Positions 1-5,382 of a DNA stretch of 6,701 bases are shown in pieces. Both the position numbers and the translations under genes were made by a program. Positions within the stretch are counted from its first letter, which is position 1, and every line of letters begins with the position of its first letter. The stretch covers positions 1 through 6,701 of the forward strand of contig JAAOZZ010000128.1 of assembly GCA_012274175.1 (NCBI GenBank), read 5' to 3'. The stretch is from Betaproteobacteria bacterium. GTDB taxonomy: Bacteria; Pseudomonadota; Gammaproteobacteria; Burkholderiales; Usitatibacteraceae. Under the pieces are notes generated by a model, which did not search any database, had not been told where the DNA came from, and worked only from the letters and a program-made list of their open reading frames with translations.

Positions 1-1322
1 CCCTCGGGATTGAGCATCTCCATCCAGATCCACACCGTGAGCCCGAAGACGATGGAGAGCATCCCCCCCAGGTTGGTCGCCCGCCGCCAGTACAGGCCGC
101 ACACGAGCGGCACGAACGCCGCCACGAGGGTCACCTTGTAGGCGTTCTCCACCATGCCGTAGATGCTCGACTGGGAGTTGAGGGCGAATATCGTTACCAG
201 GATCGTGAAGCACACGAGCACGATCCGCATCATGCGCAGGTGCTGCTTGTCGCCCAGGTGGGGGAAGAAACCCTTGAGGATGTTCTCGCTGAAGGTGACC
301 GAGGGTGCCAGCAGCGTGGCCGAGGCGCAGCTCTTGATCGCCGAGAGCAGCGCGCCGAAGAACATGATCTGCGCGAACACCGGAACGATGGGCGACTTGA
401 TGAGCGATGGCAGGATCTGCTGCGGATCGGTGTCGATGTAGCCCGTGACCATCTTCGGGTCGATCAGCATCGCCGAGTAGGCGAGGAACATCGGGATGAA
501 CGCGAAGCAGAAGTAGAGCACGCCGCCCAGGATCGACGAGCGTCCCGCCGTCTGCTCGTCCTTCGAGGACTGCACGCGCTGGAACACGTCCTGCTGGGGG
601 ATGGCGCCCAGCATCATGGTGCTCCACGCCGCCAAGAAGCCGAGGATGTCCTTCAGCTCGGGCGCGGGCCGGATGTGGAACTTGCCGTGGGCCGCCGCGT
701 GGGACACCACGCCGGAGACGCCGCCGGCGAGCCCGCTCACCGTCCCGCCGATGTAGAGCATGCCCACCACGATGATGATCATCTGGATGAAGTCGGTGAT
801 CGCCACGGAGAACATGCCGCCCAGCATCGTGTAGACCAGCACCGTGGCGGCTCCGATGATCATGCCCCAGTGCTGGCTGATGCTCCCGTCGGACACCACG
901 TTGAAGACGAGCCCCAGCGCCTTGATCTGCGCGCCGACCCAGCCCAGGTAGGAGATCACGATGCACATCGTCGTGAGCATCTCCACCGTCCTGCCGAAGC
1001 GCTTGCGGTAGTAGTCGCCGATGGTGAGCAGGTTCATGCGGTAGAGCGGGCGGGCGAAGAACAATCCCACGAGCACGAGGCAGAGCGACGAGCCGAAGGG
1101 ATCGGCGATCACCCCGGCGAAGCCGTCCTTCACGAACGAGGCGGGAATGCCCAGCACCGTCTCGGAGCCGAACCAGGTGGCGAACACCGTCGCGGTGACG
1201 ATGTACATCGGCAGGCGGCGTCCCGCCACCGCGAAATCCTTGGTGTTGTGGACCCAGCGCGCGGCATACAGGCCGATGGCGACCGAGATGATCCAGTAGA
1301 TGATGACGAACCAGAGGAGCAT
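1..1322 (-). CDS. Sodium:solute symporter family protein, C-terminus cut by window edge
   Basis: This gene encodes an inner-membrane secondary transporter of the SSS (SLC5/PutP/vSGLT) family, which uses the Na+ gradient to import a small solute. The substrate cannot be read from the sequence. I translated the reverse strand: about 440 residues are visible and the frame is still open at position 1. The first membrane helix starts at the N-terminus (residues 2-21, LLWFVIIYWIISVAIGLYAA). It is followed by a polar KDFAVAGRRLP loop and the family-typical ATVFATWFGSETVLG helix (about 44-58). Many further hydrophobic segments follow, including a Ser-rich SAIKSCASATLLAPS helix (about 327-341), which corresponds to the Na+-site helix of the family. 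The ATG at 1322 is preceded by AAAGAAG as a modest ribosome site, and the only nearby upstream ATG is out of frame. Family assignment is secure; substrate and exact helix count are not. Confidence 0.9.
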   Translation of the reverse strand, partial: MLLWFVIIYWIISVAIGLYAARWVHNTKDFAVAGRRLPMYIVTATVFATWFGSETVLGIPASFVKDGFAGVIADPFGSSLCLVLVGLFFARPLYRMNLLTIGDYYRKRFGRTVEMLTTMCIVISYLGWVGAQIKALGLVFNVVSDGSISQHWGMIIGAATVLVYTMLGGMFSVAITDFIQMIIIVVGMLYIGGTVSGLAGGVSGVVSHAAAHGKFHIRPAPELKDILGFLAAWSTMMLGAIPQQDVFQRVQSSKDEQTAGRSSILGGVLYFCFAFIPMFLAYSAMLIDPKMVTGYIDTDPQQILPSLIKSPIVPVFAQIMFFGALLSAIKSCASATLLAPSVTFSENILKGFFPHLGDKQHLRMMRIVLVCFTILVTIFALNSQSSIYGMVENAYKVTLVAAFVPLVCGLYWRRATNLGGMLSIVFGLTVWIWMEMLNPE

Positions 1323-1357
1323 GGGCTTCTTTCGGCCGCGGCGCGGGGACAGGCGTC

Positions 1358-1387
1358 ATTCTAGAGAAATTGGGCCCGAATCGGCCA
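1358..1387 (-). promoter_or_regulatory. Putative sigma70-type promoter for the symporter gene
   Basis: On the minus strand TAGAAT (1358-1363) matches the -10 consensus at five of six positions. A weak -35 candidate, TGGCCG (1382-1387, three of six), lies 18 bases further upstream. The sequence around the -10 is a small AT-rich island in GC-rich DNA. Transcription would start near 1351, leaving a leader of about 30 bases before the symporter ATG. The -10 is the main support; the -35 is poor. Confidence 0.4.
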
Positions 1388-1388
1388 C

Positions 1389-1405
1389 CGGCTGCGAAGC
1401 AGCCG
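1389..1405. repeat. Short perfect hairpin with a three-base loop
   Basis: A seven-base perfect stem (1389-1395 with 1399-1405) closes a three-base loop. The apex on the plus strand is GCGAAGC, a sequence known to form unusually stable DNA mini-hairpins. It lies just upstream of the symporter promoter candidate and downstream of the beta-lactamase gene on the minus strand. No T-run follows on either side, so it is not a canonical intrinsic terminator. Its function is unknown. Confidence 0.45.
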
Positions 1406-1425
1406 TCCATCCCGGTTGCGTGCAG

Positions 1426-1460
1426 CCGCCGGGAGGGTGTGCTCGTCACCTTCCCGGCGG
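1426..1460 (-). terminator. Hairpin 14 bases after the beta-lactamase stop codon, possible terminator
   Basis: Two nine-base arms, CCGCCGGGA (1426-1434) and TCCCGGCGG (1452-1460), are perfect reverse complements. The inner GTG/CAC can extend pairing across a small internal mismatch, leaving a five-base loop. It begins 14 bases beyond the beta-lactamase stop on the minus strand, where a terminator would be expected. There is no T-run after it, so it would be an atypical intrinsic terminator or a 3'-end-stabilising stem. Confidence 0.4.
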
Positions 1461-1474
1461 ACTCCCGAGGCGCC

Positions 1475-2296
1475 TCACGACGCCGGCGGGGAAGCGCCGG
1501 GCAGCGCGCCCGCCTCCTGCAGGATCGAGCGCCCGATCGCGAACCGGTCGGCGAACGCGGACTTCGAGGTGGGCGCGAAGTTCATCGCGAAATACGCCTG
1601 GGGCCGGCATTTCCTCTCGATCCACCCGACCCACCACATCACGGCGTCCTTGCCGCTGGGCTGGCTGCCGGTCTTGGCGTAGAGGGTGTAGCCGCGCGTC
1701 CTTTCGACCACGAGCGCGTCGCGCACCAGGCGCTGCGCGCGCTGCGTCATGGGCAGCCGCCCCTCCGCGAGGCGGTGCAGGAAGCGCACCTGCTCCAGGG
1801 CGCTCACCCGCAGCCCGCCCTGCAGCCAGAAGAGGTCGATCCCGCCCGAGAGGTCGCGGTTGCCGTAGTCGAGCCGATCGAGCCATTCGCGCATGCGCGC
1901 CTTGCCGGTGCGCCGCGCGATCTCCTGGAACATCCAGACCACGCTGTCGCCCATGCCGGTGCGCAGGATCTGGTCCCGTTCCCATGCCGGGATGGGCTTG
2001 GGCTTTCCATCCCACCGGAACACTTCCTTCTCGTCGGTGAGGGATCCCACCTCGAGACCGATCAGCGCGTTGGGAATCTTGAAGGTCGAGGCGGGCAGGA
2101 AGCGCTGCTTCGCGCGCGCCACGTCGTGCACCTGGTAGCGGTCGAGCGCGGGCTCGAACAGCACGAAGGTGCCGCGCAGGCCTTTCGCGTCGAAGTGGCG
2201 CCGCCAGTCGTCGCGCGTTCGTGTCTCGGTGGCGGCGGCGCTGGCAGTGGCGAGGCTGGCGAAGAGGGCCAGCAGCGGCGTGGCGAGTCGGTCCAT
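1475..2296 (-). CDS. blaOXA: Class D (OXA-type) beta-lactamase
   Basis: This is a 273-residue serine beta-lactamase of class D, the usual family length. It acts in the periplasm by opening the beta-lactam ring. An N-terminal signal peptide is visible: Arg3, then a hydrophobic stretch 5-18, with an Ala-rich cleavage region near 18-22. All class D motifs are present in order. PASTFK carries the nucleophile Ser70 and the lysine that is normally carboxylated, Lys73. Ser118-Val-Val is the second motif (S-x-V). Tyr144-Gly-Asn is the class-specific YGN, followed by FWL with Trp157. Lys208-Thr-Gly is the KTG box, followed by a WWVGWIE strand typical of the family. The start at 2296 is chosen because the signal peptide begins there and no in-frame start lies just upstream; the ribosome site is weak. 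It is divergent from the EEP gene. No IS element or integron site is visible nearby, which suggests a resident gene. Spectrum cannot be predicted from sequence alone. Confidence 0.93.
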   Translation of the reverse strand: MDRLATPLLALFASLATASAAATETRTRDDWRRHFDAKGLRGTFVLFEPALDRYQVHDVARAKQRFLPASTFKIPNALIGLEVGSLTDEKEVFRWDGKPKPIPAWERDQILRTGMGDSVVWMFQEIARRTGKARMREWLDRLDYGNRDLSGGIDLFWLQGGLRVSALEQVRFLHRLAEGRLPMTQRAQRLVRDALVVERTRGYTLYAKTGSQPSGKDAVMWWVGWIERKCRPQAYFAMNFAPTSKSAFADRFAIGRSILQEAGALPGASPPAS

Positions 2297-2376
2297 GACG
2301 GCGGCTTCGGTGGGGCGATGGCCCGAGCATGGGCGGTGAATCTGGCAGAATCGTGGCGAGCGACGGACGAATTGCG
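2297..2376. promoter_or_regulatory. Divergent intergenic region between beta-lactamase and EEP genes
   Basis: These 80 bases separate two divergent start codons and must hold both promoters unless transcription starts inside a gene. On the plus strand CAGAAT (2346-2351, four of six to the -10 consensus) could serve the EEP gene, but I see no good -35 at the right distance. No convincing promoter is visible for the beta-lactamase. I see no clear operator palindrome, and no ampR-like or other regulator gene adjoins it. Confidence 0.3.
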
Positions 2377-3231
2377 ATGAAGCTGATCACCTGGAACATC
2401 CAGTGGGCCTGCGGGGTGGACGGCCGCGTCGACCTCGAGCGCATCGTCGCCACCGCGCGCGCGATCGCCGATTTCGACGTGCTGTGCATGCAGGAGATCG
2501 CGGACAACTTTCCGGCGCTGCCGGGCAACGACGACCGCGACCAGTTCGCCGCGCTGGCGGCACTCCTGCCCGGCTACCGGATGATCGAGGGTTACGGCGT
2601 GGACCTGGAGGGCGAAGGCGCTCGGCGGCGCAGGTTCGGCAACGCGATCTTCGCGCGCTACGGCGTGCTTTCGGCGCGCCGCCACGCGCTGCCCTGGCCC
2701 GCGGACCCGGGCAAGGAATCGATGCCGCGAGTGGCGGTGGAGGCCACGGTGCAGTCTTCCATGGGCCCCATCCGCCTCACCACCACGCACCTCGAGTATT
2801 ACTCCGACGTGCAACGTCGCGCGCAAGTGCGCTGTCTTCGGGAGTTGCACGACGAGGCGTGCGCCCGGGCAATGCAGCCCGGTCATACGACCGCGGAGGG
2901 CGGTCCCTTCGATCCCACGGCGCAGACCACGAACGCGATCCTCACGGCGGACTTCAACTTTCCTCCGGACCATCCGGCCTACGCCGACCTCCAGGGGCCG
3001 CTCGCGAGCGGCGCTCCGCCCTACCGGGACGCGTGGCCGCTGGTGCACGGCCGCGAGCCCCACGCGCCCACGTTCTGCGTGCATTCGCACGTGTACAGCA
3101 AGACGCCCTACGCCTGCGATTTCGTGCTCGTGAGCGAGCCGCTCGCGGCACGGGTGCGCTCGATCGAAGTGGATACGGCGACTACCGCCTCGGACCACCA
3201 GCCGGTCCTGCTCGAGCTGGACGACCGCTAG
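2377..3231 (+). CDS. Endonuclease/exonuclease/phosphatase (EEP) superfamily protein
   Basis: A 284-residue metal-dependent phosphoesterase of the EEP (DNase I / exonuclease III / inositol phosphatase) fold. The signature residues appear in order. TWNIQW has the metal-site Asn7 and CMQEI the metal-binding Glu40. RFGNAIF (86-92) matches the core strand. TTHLEYY has the catalytic His138. TADFN has Asp192 and Asn194. SDHQP near the C-terminus has the Asp273-His274 pair. No signal peptide is visible, so it is probably cytoplasmic. An upstream in-frame ATG exists at 2329, but its 16 extra residues are polar and non-conserved, whereas the MKLITWN start at 2377 places the first strand at the N-terminus as is usual. 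Whether it cuts DNA, RNA, a sugar phosphate or a lipid cannot be told. The O-methyltransferase gene follows after 12 bases, so the two are likely co-transcribed. Confidence 0.88.
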   Translation: MKLITWNIQWACGVDGRVDLERIVATARAIADFDVLCMQEIADNFPALPGNDDRDQFAALAALLPGYRMIEGYGVDLEGEGARRRRFGNAIFARYGVLSARRHALPWPADPGKESMPRVAVEATVQSSMGPIRLTTTHLEYYSDVQRRAQVRCLRELHDEACARAMQPGHTTAEGGPFDPTAQTTNAILTADFNFPPDHPAYADLQGPLASGAPPYRDAWPLVHGREPHAPTFCVHSHVYSKTPYACDFVLVSEPLAARVRSIEVDTATTASDHQPVLLELDDR

Positions 3232-3236
3232 GAAGG
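3230..3236 (+). promoter_or_regulatory. Ribosome binding site of the O-methyltransferase gene
   Basis: AGGAAGG overlaps the last two bases of the EEP stop codon and sits seven bases before the ATG at 3244. It is a good Shine-Dalgarno match, fixes the methyltransferase start, and supports translation from a shared EEP-methyltransferase message. Confidence 0.7.
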
Positions 3237-3243
3237 CACGACC

Positions 3244-3906
3244 ATGGCCGGACGATTGCTATCGCTTACCGAGGCGCTCTACCGCTACGTGGTGGACCAT
3301 ACGGGCCCGGAGCATCCCGTGCTCGCGGAGCTGCGCGCGGCCACCGCGGGCATTCCCCATGCCGGCATGCAGATCGGGACCGACCAGGGTCGGCTCATGG
3401 CGCTGCTGGTGAAGCTGCTGGGCGCCCGGCGCACGCTCGAGGTGGGAGTCTTCACGGGCTACAGCTCGCTTTGCGTGGCGCTGGCGCTGCCCGAGGACGG
3501 GCGCATGGTGGCGTGCGACGTGAGCGAGGAATGGACCGCGATCGCCCGGCGCTACTGGGAGAAGGCGGGGGTCGCGCGCAAGATCGACCTCAAGCTCGCC
3601 CCGGCGCTCGCGACACTCGACGCGCTGGTGGCCGCGGGCGAGTCGGGCCGCTACGATTTCGCCTTCATCGACGCGGACAAGGAGAACTACCCGGGATACT
3701 ACGAGCGCTGCCTCGCGCTCGTGCGCCCGGGCGGCCTCATCGCCGTGGACAACACGCTCTGGAGCGGCGCGGTGGTCGATTCCGGCGACCGCAGCGCCGA
3801 TACCGAAGCGATCCGCGCGTTCAACGACGCGCTGCGCTCGGACGCGCGCATCGAGCTGGCGCTCGCCACCGTGGGCGACGGGCTCACCCTGGCCCTCAAG
3901 CGCTGA
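3244..3906 (+). CDS. Class I SAM-dependent O-methyltransferase, CCoAOMT type
   Basis: A 220-residue cytoplasmic methyltransferase of the Methyltransf_3 family, which includes caffeoyl-CoA and catechol O-methyltransferases. These move a methyl group from S-adenosylmethionine to a hydroxyl, using a divalent cation. The SAM-binding motif I is LEVGVFTGYSSL (65-76), and the acidic Asp92 ends the next strand (MVACD). FIDADKENY carries Asp143, and VDNTLWSG carries Asp169-Asn170; together these match the three metal ligands of the family. Length is normal and the protein appears complete. The bacterial members mostly have unknown natural acceptors, so the substrate should not be assumed to be caffeoyl-CoA. 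It is the second gene of a probable two-gene unit with the EEP enzyme and runs convergent to the HAF-repeat gene. Confidence 0.92.
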   Translation: MAGRLLSLTEALYRYVVDHTGPEHPVLAELRAATAGIPHAGMQIGTDQGRLMALLVKLLGARRTLEVGVFTGYSSLCVALALPEDGRMVACDVSEEWTAIARRYWEKAGVARKIDLKLAPALATLDALVAAGESGRYDFAFIDADKENYPGYYERCLALVRPGGLIAVDNTLWSGAVVDSGDRSADTEAIRAFNDALRSDARIELALATVGDGLTLALKR

Positions 3907-3913
3907 AGCCCCC

Positions 3914-3934
3914 GGGGCGCGAATCGCGCGCCCC
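3914..3934. terminator. GC hairpin in the convergent gap, possible bidirectional terminator
   Basis: GGGGCGCG (3914-3921) pairs perfectly with CGCGCCCC (3927-3934) around a five-base loop. It lies in the 34 bases between the stop codons of the methyltransferase (plus) and the HAF-repeat gene (minus), where a two-way terminator is expected. Neither side has a T-run, so termination may need Rho or be inefficient. An overlapping CCCCGGGG palindrome could form a competing stem. Confidence 0.45.
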
Positions 3935-3940
3935 GCGCGC

Positions 3941-5260
3941 TCAATCGTCGTCTTCGCCCAGGTTGTCGTCCATGCGGCAGGCGGGGCCCAGCCGCGCGGT
4001 GGACTTGCGCGTCCTCGGCTTCTGCGTCCCGGTAAAGCGCCCGGCGGCCACGAAGGTGAGCCCGGTCGGGAACGCCTGCGCATTCGCCGGATCGAGCATC
4101 GCGCTCGTGTCGATGCAGCCCACGCGGAAATCCGCAACACCCTTGCGCCAGCCGTGGGCGCGGAAGTCGAACCACTCGCCGCCCGCCACCACGAACTTGC
4201 GCCCGTCCACCTTGAGGACGTAGTAGTTGTCGCCCACGCCGATGGGGAACTGCACCGAGGCGATGCGCGGATCCTTCTTCCCGATCGCGTAGTCGTAGCC
4301 TACGGCGACTTTCGGGTCGATGAAGATCGGCACGTTGGGCACGACGTCCACCGCGAACGTGTACGCGCCGCCCGAGGTGGTGCCCGTCGGCATGGCCGCC
4401 GGGGTGGCGATGAAGCCGTGCGCGTTGTCCGTGGCGTCGTACCACACCCCGCTCACCTGCCCCGCGTTGTTGATCCCTTCGCCGTAGGTCCCCGCGGCGC
4501 CCGGCATGTCGAGCAGCTCGTAGCCGAGGGAATCTCCCACGAAGCCGTGGATCGCGGCGCCCGAGGTGACGAAGCCCGTGATGAGCCCGAGGTCGTTGAT
4601 GCCGCGCGCCCGCGTCGGCGAGCCCGCGACCGTGAACATCGTGATCGAGCCGCCGGGCTGGCGCAGGAACGCCTGCTCGCCGCTCGCGACCCGGGCGCTG
4701 CCGACGACCTGCCCGGCCGCGTTGATGCCCTGTGCGATCGTGAAAGTCGAGCCGGCGATGGGGATGTCCGTGAAGGAATGGCTCGCCGGATCGTATATGA
4801 ACCCCGCGCTCGCGCTGTAGCCTCCCACGCCATCGAGCTCGTACGACCATCCCGCCACCCGGCCCGCGTTGTTCACGGCGCGCGCCTCGGAATGGGTCCA
4901 GGTCGGGCGCGAGAAGAACCCGTAGGAGCCTCCCGAATAAATGTACGCCTGCTCGGGCGTCGTGATGGTGCCGCCAACCACGGTGCCCCCGTCATTCAAG
5001 CCGAGCGCGGAAGGCTGCAGCGGGGAGGCCGTCAACGGCGTGAAGACGCCCCCGCTGTAGGTGAAGCTGAAATTGGTGGTGCCGTCGAAGTTCGCGTAGC
5101 CCACGAGTTGCCCGGAGTTGTTGACGCCGCGCACGTCGGTGTAGACGGCGCCGGGATATTCCACGGTATTGAAGACGTAGATCGCGAGCGCCGGCGAGGC
5201 GAGGCCCGCGCCGCAGGCGAGGAGGAACCATCGGAATCCGTGCGAGAGCGCGATCTTCAC
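3941..5260 (-). CDS. Exported HAF-repeat protein with C-terminal domain and acidic tail
   Basis: A 439-residue protein starting at GTG (5260), chosen for the strong AAGGAG seven bases upstream and the signal peptide that begins there (HGFRWFLLACGAG then SPALA, cleavage near residue 26). Six repeats follow, with cores of the form G-[IVL]-N-x-x-G-x-[VLI]-x-G at about residues 45, 87, 128, 178, 220 and 262. Five of the spacings are 41-42 residues, except one of about 50. This is the HAF extracellular repeat pattern (GINxxGQVVG...HAF), and such repeats may fold as propeller blades (inference). Residues about 288-412 form a different, beta-rich domain with FIDPKVAVGYDYAIG and TGLTFVAAGRFTGT segments. 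I recall similar segments in exported proteins that end in PEP-CTERM sorting signals, but no such signal is present here. The tail instead is basic (KPRTRKS), then acidic (ending EDDD). The mature protein has two cysteines, 382 and 428. Molecular function is unknown. Confidence 0.85.
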   Translation of the reverse strand: MKIALSHGFRWFLLACGAGLASPALAIYVFNTVEYPGAVYTDVRGVNNSGQLVGYANFDGTTNFSFTYSGGVFTPLTASPLQPSALGLNDGGTVVGGTITTPEQAYIYSGGSYGFFSRPTWTHSEARAVNNAGRVAGWSYELDGVGGYSASAGFIYDPASHSFTDIPIAGSTFTIAQGINAAGQVVGSARVASGEQAFLRQPGGSITMFTVAGSPTRARGINDLGLITGFVTSGAAIHGFVGDSLGYELLDMPGAAGTYGEGINNAGQVSGVWYDATDNAHGFIATPAAMPTGTTSGGAYTFAVDVVPNVPIFIDPKVAVGYDYAIGKKDPRIASVQFPIGVGDNYYVLKVDGRKFVVAGGEWFDFRAHGWRKGVADFRVGCIDTSAMLDPANAQAFPTGLTFVAAGRFTGTQKPRTRKSTARLGPACRMDDNLGEDDD

Positions 5261-5267
5261 CGGGATG

Positions 5268-5273
5268 CTCCTT
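5268..5273 (-). promoter_or_regulatory. Ribosome binding site of the HAF-repeat gene
   Basis: AAGGAG on the minus strand, seven bases before the GTG at 5260. It decides the start: the reading frame stays open far upstream into the ubiB region, but only this codon has both a strong ribosome site and a signal peptide directly after it. Confidence 0.75.
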
Positions 5274-5296
5274 CGGGGTCGGTTCTGGGGTGGCGC

Positions 5297-5325
5297 AGTG
5301 TGCGGGGCGTTCGAGCGAGCGTCAA
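5297..5325 (-). promoter_or_regulatory. Putative promoter of the HAF-repeat gene
   Basis: On the minus strand TTGACG (5320-5325) matches the -35 consensus at five of six positions. Exactly 17 bases later comes CACACT (5297-5302), a weak -10 with three of six matches. Transcription would start near 5290, giving a leader of about 30 bases. The -35 lies inside one end of the 28-bp palindrome, so a protein bound there could block or help RNA polymerase. Confidence 0.4.
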
Positions 5326-5347
5326 TGCGGAATATTCCGCATTGACG
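5320..5347. repeat. Perfect 28-bp palindrome, possible operator or transcript-end hairpin
   Basis: The sequence from 5320 to 5347 equals its own reverse complement, with 14-base arms and no spacer. The centre is GGAATATTCC, flanked by TGC/GCA and then CGTCAA/TTGACG. It is more AT-rich than its surroundings. It lies 35 bases past the ubiB stop and 59 bases before the HAF-repeat start. It could be a dimeric regulator's operator over the HAF gene's -35 box, or fold as an RNA hairpin (about 12 pairs with a four-base loop) at the end of the ubiB message. No T-run follows in the ubiB direction, which weakens the terminator reading. Confidence 0.8.
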
Positions 5348-5382
5348 TTGCGCCCGCGAGCGGTACTTCGCCGCCGGGCTGG

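Noticed and set aside
240..2040. Long plus-strand open frames opposite the symporter and beta-lactamase
   Set aside because: Their translations are rich in Arg, His, Asp and Ala with no domain motifs, as expected for the antisense of GC-rich genes. The minus strand holds clear family motifs over the same bases.
2329..2376. Earlier ATG for the EEP gene at 2329
   Set aside because: The 16 added residues have no family likeness and the start would use up most of the divergent promoter region; MKLITWN at 2377 is the usual beginning of the fold.
2403..4223. Very long plus-strand open frame across the EEP and methyltransferase genes
   Set aside because: It is a low-complexity Arg/Gly/Ala frame-shifted shadow; the real frames carry all catalytic motifs and have proper starts and stops.
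5213..5224. Lipoprotein signal (LLAC) in the HAF-repeat protein
   Set aside because: Only a few hydrophobic residues precede Cys16, and a better signal peptidase I site (ALA at 24-26) follows, so the cysteine lies within the signal peptide.
5261..5382. Sigma54 (PrsR-type) promoter upstream of the HAF-repeat gene
   Set aside because: I looked for the TGGC-N-TTGC pattern on the minus strand, as used by some exopolysaccharide/PEP-CTERM genes, and found none.
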